Below, piece after piece: positions 1-7,110 of a stretch of DNA of 64,000 nucleotides. The notes beneath the pieces are model-generated. The model ran no database searches. It was not told where the DNA came from and saw only the letters and a list, made by a program, of their open reading frames with translations. Positions within the stretch are counted from its first letter, which is position 1, and every line of letters starts with the position of its first letter. Source of the stretch: Actinomadura sp. WMMA1423 (GTDB lineage: Bacteria > Actinomycetota > Actinomycetes > Streptosporangiales > Streptosporangiaceae). The position numbers and the translations under genes are program-made. The DNA lies in assembly GCF_006547145.1 (NCBI RefSeq), contig NZ_CP041244.1:5208001-5272000 (forward strand), read 5' to 3'.

Positions 1-144
1 CAGCTCACCGCCGCGTGCGAGGCCGCCGGCGTCGAGCTCGGCGCCTACGACCTCCGCATCCTCCGGTGGCTCGCTGGGTGGGAGCCCGAGACGTGCGCGG
101 TCATCGCCGGGATCATCCTGCGCGCGGGGAAGGTGTCCCGGTGA
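1..144 (+). CDS. C-terminal end of a small AICE-type protein (partial)
   Basis: The frame is open from the first base of the window and stops with TGA at 142-144, giving the last 47 residues of a protein that begins outside the window. The tail is rich in Ala, Gly and Trp (motif RWLAGWEPETCAVIAG). I recognise this only as resembling short uncharacterised proteins found upstream of DUF2637 and FtsK-like genes in actinomycete integrative elements. Its stop overlaps the GTG start of the next gene, so the two are probably translationally coupled. Function unknown. Confidence 0.55.
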   Translation, partial: QLTAACEAAGVELGAYDLRILRWLAGWEPETCAVIAGIILRAGKVSR

Positions 145-608
145 GGCGCCGCAACCGTGAGCCGGGGGACGTGCTGTTCGGCGTGCTGCTCCTGGCCGCC
201 GCCGTCCTGCTCGGCACCGGGCTGTTCGGCTTCTTCGCCGCGCACCCGACCGTGTCGGCGCTGTGGGCGCTCGGGACGACGGGCGGGACGGTGTGGTTCG
301 CGTGCCTGTGGTCGGCGCGGATCTACCAGGACCGGATGCGCGCCCTGACCGCCGAACGCGAGCGCCAGGCCGTGCCCGTGGTGCAGACGGAGACGGTGTC
401 CAGCGTCCTGCTGTCGTGCCGGAAGGGCGCCCGGATCGGCGACGCCGAACGCGACGTGTTCGTCAACGCGCTCCACAGCCACTTCGCCGCCGGGCGGCTG
501 GACATGGGCGAGCTGCACGAGCGGCTCGGCGCGGCGCTCGCGGCCCGGACCGTCGAGGACCTGTCGCGGACCGTGGACGGCCTGCCGAGTGAGGTGACGG
601 GGCGATGA
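141..608 (+). CDS. DUF1707-type membrane protein
   Basis: A 155-residue protein starting at GTG 141, which overlaps the preceding stop. Two hydrophobic segments (about residues 10-30 and 38-56) are followed by a charged linker. A C-terminal domain (about 95-150) reads RIGDAERDVFVNALHSHFA, then AAGRLDMGELHERLGAAL and AARTVEDLSRTVDGLP. That is the DUF1707 (SHOCT-like) pattern, although such domains usually lie N-terminal to the membrane part. The role of the family is unknown. The gene ends in an ATGA overlap with the DUF2637 gene, which places it in the conjugation-type operon. Confidence 0.65.
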   Translation: MRRRNREPGDVLFGVLLLAAAVLLGTGLFGFFAAHPTVSALWALGTTGGTVWFACLWSARIYQDRMRALTAERERQAVPVVQTETVSSVLLSCRKGARIGDAERDVFVNALHSHFAAGRLDMGELHERLGAALAARTVEDLSRTVDGLPSEVTGR

Positions 609-1429
609 ACCGCACGACCCGCATCGCGCACCTGGCGTCCGTTGCCTTCATGGCAACCGGTGTCCTGGCCGCCACCGGCGTCGGGTTCGCCCAGTCGTGG
701 GCCGGCCTGTACGGCTGGGCGACCGAGCACGGACTCAACGACTGGAAGGCCATGTCGTTCCCAGCGATGGTCGACGTGTTCATCGGCGTCGGCGAGCTCG
801 GCCTGTTCGCCCTCACGCTGGAGGGCCACCGCCTCCGCAAGTCCGCGCTGTCGTGGGCGGACCTGCTGCTCCCGGGGGCGATCGCGACCACCGGCTGGGG
901 TGTCTCGCTGGCGTTCAACATCGGTCACGTCGACCACGAGTTGAGCGACCAGCTCACCGCGGCCGTCCCGCCGGTCGCCTCGATGCTCGGCCTGCTCGTC
1001 CTGCTGCGGACGCTTCACCGTCTGGTCACGCGAGCGCCTGTCGCGACCACCGGTCCCGCCCCTGAGTTTGCGAGTCCCTTCGAGGGACCTGCAAGGGCCG
1101 TCGCATCGTCGTCCTGGTGGCCTCTCCCGGACCTCGGGTCCGCTGGTGAGGCGGTGGACGGGTACGCGCTGTGGGACGAGATCGAGCCCTCTCGCGAGCC
1201 GCTCCCGGCCGCGCTCCCGGAGGCGCCGGACGACGAGCCGGAGCAGGGCGCGGAGGCACCCGTCGAGCCGGACCTCGTCCCGGTGGTCGCGACCGCCCGC
1301 GACCGGTACGCCGAGGTGCTCGCGACCGGTGGTCTCCCCTCGGTCCGCCAGCTCCGGCGGGAGCTCCGGATTGGGCACCCGAAGGCCAGGCGCGTGCGCA
1401 TCATCCTCGCTGCGGAGGCCGCCTCGTGA
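605..1429 (+). CDS. DUF2637-like membrane protein with C-terminal DNA-binding-like tail
   Basis: The ATG at 605 overlaps the previous stop; 274 residues. About four hydrophobic segments lie in the first 140 residues (near 8-30, 50-75, 82-105 and 118-140). A low-complexity acidic/proline linker follows. The last ~40 residues (motif GGLPSVRQLRRELRIGHPKA) look like a short helix-turn-helix of the kind found in AICE DUF2637 (Spd-like) proteins. Family knowledge: DUF2637 proteins sit directly before FtsK-like translocases in actinomycete integrative elements and are suspected to help intramycelial spread. Here the stop overlaps the GTG of the FtsK-like gene, consistent with that pairing. Confidence 0.7.
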   Translation: MNRTTRIAHLASVAFMATGVLAATGVGFAQSWAGLYGWATEHGLNDWKAMSFPAMVDVFIGVGELGLFALTLEGHRLRKSALSWADLLLPGAIATTGWGVSLAFNIGHVDHELSDQLTAAVPPVASMLGLLVLLRTLHRLVTRAPVATTGPAPEFASPFEGPARAVASSSWWPLPDLGSAGEAVDGYALWDEIEPSREPLPAALPEAPDDEPEQGAEAPVEPDLVPVVATARDRYAEVLATGGLPSVRQLRRELRIGHPKARRVRIILAAEAAS

Positions 1430-3528
1430 CGCTGCCCCGTCTGTACGCGGTGCCGGACGACGAGGCCGTGTCGCTCATCAAGGACGCACGCGCCGGCGCG
1501 GTCGAGCTGGAGGCCGAGACCGTCGAAGCGGTCCCGGTCGACGACCCGGCGACCGCCCGGCCCGGGTGGCTGGACGACCGCCGGGCCCGGCTCGACGAGG
1601 CGCCCCGGGTGCTGCCGGTGTGGCTGCGCGACCGCGGCCAGCTCGCCGACGCCGCGGCGTTCGTCGCGCGGTGGTACGGGCGGGAGTGGGCGTTCCACAC
1701 CGTCCGGGCCCCGGTCTACGTGGGGCGCCTGTGGGCGTGCGCGCCGCGCGGTGGCGCCCGGACGGCGCGGAAGTGGTGGAGGTGGGTGACCGACGCCGAG
1801 GCCCGCCCCGCCGAAGCCAAGGCCGCGCTCGACCCCGACACCTGGACGCGGTTCGTCACCGTGCAGTCCCGCCGCACCGGGCCGCGCCGCCGCCTCTCCC
1901 TCGTCGTCGCCGTCCCCGTCGCGCTGCTGGTCACGCTCGCCGCGGTCCTGCTGCCCGGGTGGACGCTCACCGCCGCCGGGGCCGCCGCGCTGTGCGCCCT
2001 CGGGTGGATCGGCCGCGACACCGACCGCCCGATCATCACCCGGTACGTGGCCGTCCGGTTGCAGCGGCGCCTGGACTCCGCCGAGGTCGAGACGGCGCTC
2101 GCCGCGATCGGCGTCAAGGGCCGCATCGACTTCGCCTCCCCGATCGCAGTCGACGGCCCCGGCTGGCTGGCAGAGATCGACCTGCCGGGCGCGACCACCG
2201 CGGCGAAGGTGCTGGAGAAGCGGGAGGATCTCGCCGCGGCGATGCGCCGGCCGATCTCGACCGTGTGGCCGGAGGGCGACCGCGCCGCGCATCCCGGGCG
2301 GCTTCGCCTGTGGGTCGCCCGCGAGGACCCGGCGAAGGCGCCGCGGAAGCTGTGGCCGCTGATGCGCGAGGGCCAGGCCGACGTGTTCGGGCCGCTGCCG
2401 TTCGGGTTCGACCCGCGCGGCAACCTGGTCGAGATCACCCTCATGTACTCGAACCTGCTGGTTGGAGGTATCCCCGGATCGGGGAAAACCTCGTGTGCGC
2501 TGGCGATCGTCCTCGGCGTCGCGCTCGACCCGACCGCGCAGCTCCACGTGTTCGAGCTGAAGGGGTCCGGTGACCTGGACTCGGTCCGGCCCGTCTGCCA
2601 CCGGTACGTGTCCGGCGACGACGACGAGGATCTGCTTGCCGCGCTGGCCGGGCTGCGCGCCGGCATCACCGAACAGAAGCGCCGCGCCGAGTTCATCCGG
2701 GGCCTGCCCGCCTCCGAGACGCCGGAGGGGCGCCGGGTCACGCGCGCCCTGGCCGAGAAGTACCCCGAGGCCGACCTCGGGCCGCGCGTCATCGTGGTCG
2801 ACGAGGCGCAGGAGCTGTTCACCCATCCCGAGTACAAGGACGAGGCCGCTGACCTGTCCACGCGGCTGATCAAGAAGGGCCGCGCGTACGGGCTGATCCT
2901 GATCCTGTTGACGCAGAACCCGGACGCCCCGTCCCTGCCCTCCAGCGTGTCGTCCAGTGTCGGGACGCGGCTGTGCCTGGCGGTCATGGACTGGCGCGCG
3001 AACAACAACGTGCTCGGCACCGGCGCGAACGAGCGGGGCCTGCGTGCGATGGACATCTCGGCGTCCGAGCAGGGGACCGGCATCCTCGTCCGCGGCCGTG
3101 AGGGCGGCACCGTCCGGGCGGCGTTCATCAAGCAGACTGAGGCGGAGGAGATCGGGAAGCGGGCCCTGGCGCTGCGGATCGCGGCCGGGACGCTGTCCGG
3201 GGAGGCCGCTGGCGAGGAGGTCGCCGAGGTCGAGCGCACGGACCTGATCGACGACGTGCGGGCGGTGTGGCCGGCTGGGGAGAGCGCCGTGCACTCGGCG
3301 CGGCTCGTCGAGGCCCTCGCCGTGTACCGGCCCGAGGTGTACGGCGGGTGGCTTCCCGCCGGCCTGGAGGCGCTCGGCGAGGACGAGCAGCGCGAGGCCC
3401 GGTCGTCGGCGTCGACGACGCTGGCGAACGCGCTGAAGCCGTACGGGGTGGGCACCCAGCAGATCAACCGGCGCGGTGCCGGCGGCTCGGCGAAGGGCGT
3501 GCGGTGGGAGGACCTCCCCGAGCGGTGA
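1426..3528 (+). CDS. FtsK/SpoIIIE-type DNA translocase (TraB-like)
   Basis: The GTG at 1426 overlaps the DUF2637 stop; 700 residues. Two adjacent transmembrane segments lie near residues 155-195. Beyond them is an FtsK/SpoIIIE ATPase: Walker A GGIPGSGKTS near residue 347, a Walker B-type strand RVIVVDEAQELF near 455, and a conserved ILLTQNPDAPSLP strand near 495. The C-terminus (about 640-700) resembles a small winged-helix tail. In AICEs such proteins (TraB family) pump double-stranded DNA between hyphae; in chromosomes they segregate DNA. The DUF1707/DUF2637 neighbours favour the conjugative role. No relaxase is visible, as expected for this transfer mode. Confidence 0.85.
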   Translation: MTLPRLYAVPDDEAVSLIKDARAGAVELEAETVEAVPVDDPATARPGWLDDRRARLDEAPRVLPVWLRDRGQLADAAAFVARWYGREWAFHTVRAPVYVGRLWACAPRGGARTARKWWRWVTDAEARPAEAKAALDPDTWTRFVTVQSRRTGPRRRLSLVVAVPVALLVTLAAVLLPGWTLTAAGAAALCALGWIGRDTDRPIITRYVAVRLQRRLDSAEVETALAAIGVKGRIDFASPIAVDGPGWLAEIDLPGATTAAKVLEKREDLAAAMRRPISTVWPEGDRAAHPGRLRLWVAREDPAKAPRKLWPLMREGQADVFGPLPFGFDPRGNLVEITLMYSNLLVGGIPGSGKTSCALAIVLGVALDPTAQLHVFELKGSGDLDSVRPVCHRYVSGDDDEDLLAALAGLRAGITEQKRRAEFIRGLPASETPEGRRVTRALAEKYPEADLGPRVIVVDEAQELFTHPEYKDEAADLSTRLIKKGRAYGLILILLTQNPDAPSLPSSVSSSVGTRLCLAVMDWRANNNVLGTGANERGLRAMDISASEQGTGILVRGREGGTVRAAFIKQTEAEEIGKRALALRIAAGTLSGEAAGEEVAEVERTDLIDDVRAVWPAGESAVHSARLVEALAVYRPEVYGGWLPAGLEALGEDEQREARSSASTTLANALKPYGVGTQQINRRGAGGSAKGVRWEDLPER

Positions 3529-3634
3529 CGGTTCCGGGCCCGGGGCTCCCGAAAGGCCGTCAGCGGCCCGTATCCGGGGGACCCCGGGCAGCCCCGAAAC
3601 CAGTAACCGTGCAGGTCATCCCCGATACCGGGGG

Positions 3635-3667
3635 CGAAACCGGTTTCGGGTGGGGTGGAACCGGTTC
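3635..3667. repeat. two nearby palindromes between convergent genes
   Basis: The 140-bp gap between the FtsK-like gene (+) and the regulator (-) holds CGAAACCGGTTTCG at 3635-3648 and GAACCGGTTC at 3658-3667. Both are perfect palindromes centred on ACCGGT and spaced about two helical turns apart. They could be operator half-sites for the neighbouring XRE protein or part of a bidirectional terminator. Confidence 0.4.
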
Positions 3668-3669
3668 GC

Positions 3670-4662
3670 CTAGTCGGCGCGGTCGCGTTCGAGGATCTCG
3701 TCGAACTCGGCGACCCACTCCGCCGACTGCTGCTCGACCGGCAGGCCCGCCTTCCCTTCGGCGACGAGCGCGGCCGCGTCCTCGTGGTCACCCAGCGACG
3801 ACAGGGTGATGCCGATGACGAGGCGGAAGAACGGCGGCGAATACCAGTAGATCGGCGGGGGCGGGTCGGTCACGTCGTCGGCATGGTCCGCGGCGTCGTG
3901 GAGGATCCGCCGCGCCTGGTCGGTGTAGCCGAGCGCGGCGTGCGCGCGGGCGGACTGGAGCCGGTCGAAGACCCGCTGCGCCGGGTGCGCGCCGGGCGTG
4001 GCCAGCGCCGCCGCCGACGCCCGCACCACCGCCCGCGGGCGTCCCTGCTGACGGGCCACGTACCCGGCGAAGGACACCGCGAGCGCCGCGATGGTGCCGT
4101 CCTCGAACTCGTCCGCGAGTTCCGCTCCGCGGTCGAACAGCGCCACCGCCTGCGCGTCACGGCGTAGCGCGGCGTTCAGCCATCCAGCGAAGACGCTCCA
4201 CTCGGCGACGAGCCGGCCGAAGCGGTCCCGCATCGGGGCGGGCGCGTCGCGCAGCATCGACGTGAGGACGTCGAGTTGGCCCGTCACGGGGCTGAGGAGG
4301 GCGGCCGGGCCGATGGTGTCCTCCAGGCGCCGCTGCCCGGCCAGGACGGCGCTGAGGGTGTCGAGGGTGGCGGTGTCCAGGCGTGCGGGGCGCTTGGCTG
4401 CCAGCGCGAGGCGTTCGCGGTCGTCGAGGCTGACGGCGCCGTTCAGCGTCCGCCACGGGGACGGGTCGCGCAGCGCGGCGAGTTGTCCGCCGGCGTCGAG
4501 GAGCTCGTCGAGCCGCTCGGCGATCCGCCCGGACGGGACCCGCTCACCGCGGGCAACTCGCGACAGGTACCCGTCGTTGCATGGGACCAGGTCCGCCAGT
4601 CTGCGCTGGCTCACCCGCCGCTCGGCCATGAGCGCGCGGAACCTCTCGCCGAAGGTCGTCAT
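3670..4662 (-). CDS. XRE-type HTH regulator with TPR-like C-terminus
   Basis: Read from ATG 4662 (a GTG six bases upstream is possible): 330 residues. Residues ~1-60 form a Cro/CI-type helix-turn-helix (ERFRALMAERRVSQRRLADL, then NDGYLSRVARGERVPS). The rest is alpha-helical and Ala/Leu/Arg-rich, and looks like the TPR-type C-terminal region common in Streptomyces XRE regulators, which often bind small signals or partner proteins. It is transcribed towards the FtsK-like gene and away from the small ORFs at 4.9-5.9 kb. That suggests it controls the divergent promoter region at 4670-4855. Its ligand and targets are unknown. Confidence 0.75.
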   Translation of the reverse strand: MTTFGERFRALMAERRVSQRRLADLVPCNDGYLSRVARGERVPSGRIAERLDELLDAGGQLAALRDPSPWRTLNGAVSLDDRERLALAAKRPARLDTATLDTLSAVLAGQRRLEDTIGPAALLSPVTGQLDVLTSMLRDAPAPMRDRFGRLVAEWSVFAGWLNAALRRDAQAVALFDRGAELADEFEDGTIAALAVSFAGYVARQQGRPRAVVRASAAALATPGAHPAQRVFDRLQSARAHAALGYTDQARRILHDAADHADDVTDPPPPIYWYSPPFFRLVIGITLSSLGDHEDAAALVAEGKAGLPVEQQSAEWVAEFDEILERDRAD

Positions 4663-4855
4663 GTTCACCCGTTTCGCCCCGGATGGACCCTGTCTTAACC
4701 GCTGCCTGCAGCCCAGAGGCAGCAGGTAGGGGCTTCCACGCTAACGCCAGATCCGGTCGAGTGGTGAGCGGAAGGTGTCTCAGGACACATAGGCGGCCCC
4801 GGCCGGCGGGCGAACGCCGGTTGTTCCGGGGCCTGACCCGAACAGGAGTCGGGCT
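4663..4855. promoter_or_regulatory. divergent intergenic region
   Basis: This 190-bp interval lies between the minus-strand regulator and the plus-strand small-gene run. It should hold both promoters. I see no confident -35/-10 pair and no strong inverted repeat, so it is labelled from position only. Confidence 0.3.
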
Positions 4856-5071
4856 ATGGAGACGGTACCGAACGAGACGACCAACGCCGACGCGAAGGCC
4901 CGGCTGAAGGACGAGTTCCCCGACTGGTCGATCATCCACACCGACCGCGGGCGCTGGTGGGCGACACGCGGCCCCCTGACGCGGGCGATCCTGAACCGGG
5001 TCGCGGACGTCTCGGCCGACACCCCCGAAGGCCTCGCCGACCGGATCCGGGAGGCGACCCGTGGCGAGTAA
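4856..5071 (+). CDS. small hypothetical protein
   Basis: 71 residues from ATG 4856. It contains a compact alpha/beta-like stretch (LKDEFPDWSIIHTDRGRWWATRG) and a charged helical C-terminus (ADTPEGLADRIREATRGE). This looks like the short actinobacterial accessory proteins found downstream of XRE regulators, but I cannot name a family. It is the first gene of a plus-strand run and its 3' end overlaps the next gene by 11 bases in another frame, indicating coupling. Confidence 0.6.
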   Translation: METVPNETTNADAKARLKDEFPDWSIIHTDRGRWWATRGPLTRAILNRVADVSADTPEGLADRIREATRGE

Positions 5072-5267
5072 CGCCGACCCGGGCCGCTGGCACCGGCTGG
5101 GCATGGCGCTGGCCGCCTACAACCTGCTGATGAACGAGGTCGTGGTCCCGGAGTCGCAGTACTGGCAGGGCCAGCGCGAGGACGTTGACCGGACCGCCTA
5201 CCTGGGCGACATCGTCCAGCGCGCCGCCGCTCGTGAGCGCGAGCAGAGCCGGGAGGATCACCGGTGA
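5061..5267 (+). CDS. small hypothetical protein
   Basis: 68 residues from GTG 5061, which has a good GGGAGG ribosome binding site six bases upstream inside the previous gene. The protein is helical and charged (HRLGMALAAYNLLMNEVVVPE, then IVQRAAAREREQSREDHR), with no membrane segment or metal motif. Its stop overlaps the next GTG, so it is part of the same coupled run. No function is recognised. Confidence 0.6.
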   Translation: MASNADPGRWHRLGMALAAYNLLMNEVVVPESQYWQGQREDVDRTAYLGDIVQRAAAREREQSREDHR

Positions 5268-5530
5268 GCGACTACGCCAACTCCAGCGCCCGCCTCGCCG
5301 CGCTGTGCGTCCACCTCAAGGCCCGCGGCCTGGACGTCACCCACAACGGGCACCTGACCGTCCGCGTCGAGGGCGAGGTCCCCCGCGCCGTGCACATCAC
5401 CTGCCGCCCCCGCGAGAAGGACGGCGGCGCGCTGTGGTTCTGGACGCACTGGGGTGAGCCGCTCGCCGAGGCGCACGACGTCATCAGCGCGGCCGTCGCC
5501 ATCACCGGACTCCTCGCGGTCCGCACCTAG
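5264..5530 (+). CDS. small hypothetical protein
   Basis: 88 residues from GTG 5264, overlapping the preceding stop as GTGA. The sequence predicts a small alpha/beta fold (VHLKARGLDVTHNGHLTVRV, then ITCRPREKDGGALWFWTHWG). Such proteins are frequent in actinomycete mobile elements beside an XRE regulator, but I know of no assigned role. It ends the coupled three-gene run. About 95 bp without a gene follow. Confidence 0.6.
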   Translation: MSDYANSSARLAALCVHLKARGLDVTHNGHLTVRVEGEVPRAVHITCRPREKDGGALWFWTHWGEPLAEAHDVISAAVAITGLLAVRT

Positions 5531-5625
5531 ACCCGCGGCCCCGGTCATCCCCGGCGCGGTGGGACCCGGGGCCGCGGATTCCATCCCAACCACGAGCAGA
5601 CACGAGGAGGCTACGCTCAGCAAAC

Positions 5626-5826
5626 ATGTGGAAGTTCAGCGAGGAAGGACGGCGCCTCGCCAAGGCACCCTGCCCCATGGGCGGCAAGCACGAAGCCGAC
5701 CCGGCGCGGGCACGCGAGGACACCTTCGGGTGCCGCAAGTGCGGCGTCATCCCCAAGGACAGCGAAGAGTACCGCGAGATGATGGAGGCCCCCGATGCGA
5801 GAGATCCTTTCCCCGATCGTCTATGA
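5626..5826 (+). CDS. small zinc-ribbon-like hypothetical protein
   Basis: 66 residues from ATG 5626. It has a Cys at residue 16 and a CRKC pair near residue 43, compatible with a weak zinc-binding knuckle, and is otherwise hydrophilic. Its 3' end overlaps the start of a second small gene in another frame. The open frame and codon pattern look genuine, but no family is recognised. Confidence 0.5.
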   Translation: MWKFSEEGRRLAKAPCPMGGKHEADPARAREDTFGCRKCGVIPKDSEEYREMMEAPDARDPFPDRL

Positions 5827-5938
5827 GAAGCGCACCGCGCCCTGCCCCGCCTGCGAAGGCAAGGGCTTCACCAAGTCGGGCACCTGCACCACCTGCAAGG
5901 GCAACAAGACGATCACCGTCGAATTCCCCGACGACTGA
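5795..5938 (+). CDS. 47-residue DnaJ-like zinc-finger miniprotein
   Basis: ATG 5795 is preceded at six bases by GGAGG and opens a 47-codon frame ending at TGA 5936-5938. The protein carries CPACEGKGF followed twelve residues later by CTTCKG. That is two CxxC pairs with trailing Gly, as in the DnaJ cysteine-rich zinc finger, and suggests a one-zinc miniprotein. It overlaps the previous ORF by 32 bases and is followed directly by a strong hairpin. Similar tiny CxxCxGxG proteins occur in actinobacteriophages and plasmids; their role is unknown. Confidence 0.6.
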   Translation: MREILSPIVYEKRTAPCPACEGKGFTKSGTCTTCKGNKTITVEFPDD

Positions 5939-5954
5939 CCCCGGACGCAGCGAA

Positions 5955-5986
5955 GCGGCCCCGCCTCCCGAAGGAGACGGGGCCGC
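5955..5986 (+). terminator. strong hairpin after small-gene run
   Basis: A nine-base stem (GCGGCCCCG with CGGGGCCGC) plus an inner CTCC/GGAG pairing, 17 bp after the miniprotein stop. There is no T-tract, as is usual in actinobacteria. It most likely terminates the plus-strand run. Confidence 0.65.
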
Positions 5987-6040
5987 GTGCCGGTCGGGCT
6001 TCCCCACCCGCCGACGCATCACACACTACCTGCGCAAATG

Positions 6041-6074
6041 CGAGCGCCCCCGCCCTGATGGACGGGGGCGCTCG
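6041..6074. terminator. 12-bp perfect hairpin
   Basis: CGAGCGCCCCCG at 6041-6052 pairs perfectly with 6063-6074 across a 10-base loop. With the hairpin at 5955 it forms a tandem terminator that could work in both directions, between the plus-strand run and the minus-strand tRNA-like sequence and phage lysis genes. Confidence 0.6.
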
Positions 6075-6131
6075 TGCTGCTTGCGCCGGATCACCGGGTG
6101 CCAGGGTTTCCCGTGGCAGCAGCGGCGCCGC

Positions 6132-6203
6132 TGCCGGTGCCCGGTATCGAACCGGGGTCCATGCCCGCCAACGCGGGCCGCTCTGCCGCTGAGCTACACC
6201 GGA
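6132..6203 (-). tRNA. tRNA-like sequence with short anticodon loop
   Basis: On the minus strand the order is: seven-base acceptor strand TCCGGTG, TAGCTC...GAGC D-arm, anticodon-arm region, variable region, perfect T-arm (CCCGG-TTCGATA-CCGGG), 3' strand CACCGGC and discriminator A. The total is 72 nt. Six of seven acceptor pairs form; the terminal pair is U-C. The anticodon stem GCCCG/CGGGC closes a loop of only six bases (CGTTGG), so no standard anticodon with U33 can be assigned and CCA is not encoded. It is either a degenerate phage-borne tRNA or a tRNA-derived att remnant. Confidence 0.55.
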
Positions 6204-6224
6204 CGGCCAGACCAGGATACGGCG

Positions 6225-6265
6225 AAGCGCCCCCCGCCTCCGGGGTCCGGGGAGGCGAGGGGCGT
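6225..6265. terminator. imperfect GC-rich hairpin
   Basis: A CGCCCCCCGCCTCC-type arm and its near-complement GGAGGCGAGGGGCG face each other across a short loop, downstream of the minus-strand holin-like gene. Probably a terminator of the phage late operon. Confidence 0.35.
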
Positions 6266-6306
6266 TCGCGTCGGGCGGCTCGGGGGGACCGCCCGCGATC
6301 AGGACC

Positions 6307-6326
6307 TTTTCCCGGATCCGGGAAAA
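6307..6326. repeat. 20-bp perfect palindrome
   Basis: TTTTCCCGGATCCGGGAAAA is a perfect palindrome 8 bp from the stop of the holin-like gene. On the minus strand it ends in A-tracts, and on either strand it forms a stem flanked by A/T. It could be a terminator of the late operon or a protein-binding site. Confidence 0.5.
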
Positions 6327-6333
6327 AGCCTGC

Positions 6334-6564
6334 TCAGAGGCGCGGCGCGGGCGGCACCTGCGACGGGGCGCGCGGGGTGTGCTTGGTCAGCCACCCCGTC
6401 ACCGCGCCGACCGCCGTCGCGATGCCGCCGATGATGACCGCCTGGAGGACGTCGGCGAGCCCGGCCAGCGCCGGGACCTTCACCACGACCCACGCGACGA
6501 CGAAGCCAGCGACGAGCGTCGCCAGACTCTGCGTCTTGACCTTGGCTTCCACGGGTGCGGACAT
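6334..6564 (-). CDS. holin-like small membrane protein
   Basis: 76 residues from ATG 6564, chosen because AAGGAG lies five bases upstream; an in-frame GTG at 6570 would be too close to it. Two hydrophobic helices (LATLVAGFVVAWVVVKV near 13-30 and VIIGGIATAVGAVTGWL near 42-60) have a short charged C-terminus. Size, topology and location next to the endolysin operon fit a two-helix phage holin of the kind annotated in actinophages. It is the last gene of the late operon, directly before the palindrome. Alternative: another small phage membrane protein. Confidence 0.6.
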   Translation of the reverse strand: MSAPVEAKVKTQSLATLVAGFVVAWVVVKVPALAGLADVLQAVIIGGIATAVGAVTGWLTKHTPRAPSQVPPAPRL

Positions 6565-6566
6565 GC

Positions 6567-7109
6567 TCACTCCTTCTTGCCAGTTGGCATGGCGGTCAGG
6601 GACTCCGCCACGGTCTTCACGTGGCGGGCGTCCGCCAGCGCGTTGTGGAACCCGCCCGCCTGCTCAGGCAGCGGCGGGTTACCGAGCCGCGCGGCCTCCT
6701 GCTGAAGGTCGCGCGTGAACATCGGCACGCCGTCCGGCAGGTCGACCATCGCGCCCCAGAGCTGGCACAGGACAACGTGGTCGTATGCGCCGTAGGACGC
6801 CCACAGCTCCACGTCGGGCGTCGCCTGGAGGAAGTCGCGGACCTCGTCGGCGATCCGGGCGCGGCGCTTCACGTCCGGGTGCGCACGGTCGAGGAAAGGC
6901 TTCCGCAACGGGCGGATGCCGTCGTGCCGGACGACCGGCAGGGACGGGACGACGTTCGCGCGGAGCCACTCGTGCCGCACGATGCGGCGCCACGGCATGT
7001 CCCAGTTCACCGCGTAGTACTCGCGGCCGTCCTCGGCCACCAGACCGATCGAGATCAGCTCGATCGTCCGGCCGTCCTCCAGGAACTCCGAGTCGTAGTA
7101 GATCCGCAT
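6567..7109 (-). CDS. RNase AS-like 3'-5' exoribonuclease
   Basis: 180 residues from ATG 7109, one base after the endolysin stop. The N-terminus MRIYYDSEFLEDGRTIEL with VAEDGREYYAVN closely follows actinobacterial RNase AS (Rv2179c family), a DEDDh exonuclease that trims adenylate-rich RNA 3' ends. Visible catalytic elements are the DSE pair (residues 6-8), an Asp in the central GAYDHVV motif and a C-terminal HNALADA box supplying His and Asp. Length matches the family. RNase AS is normally a housekeeping chromosomal enzyme, so a copy inside a phage lysis module is unusual; it may reshape host or phage transcripts. Confidence 0.8.
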   Translation of the reverse strand: MRIYYDSEFLEDGRTIELISIGLVAEDGREYYAVNWDMPWRRIVRHEWLRANVVPSLPVVRHDGIRPLRKPFLDRAHPDVKRRARIADEVRDFLQATPDVELWASYGAYDHVVLCQLWGAMVDLPDGVPMFTRDLQQEAARLGNPPLPEQAGGFHNALADARHVKTVAESLTAMPTGKKE

Positions 7110-7110
7110 G

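Noticed and set aside
6132..6203. Left att copy of the tRNA-Ile-integrated prophage
   Set aside because: The sequence does not match the 3' half of tRNA-Ile(GAT), so it cannot be the partner of the site at 37311.
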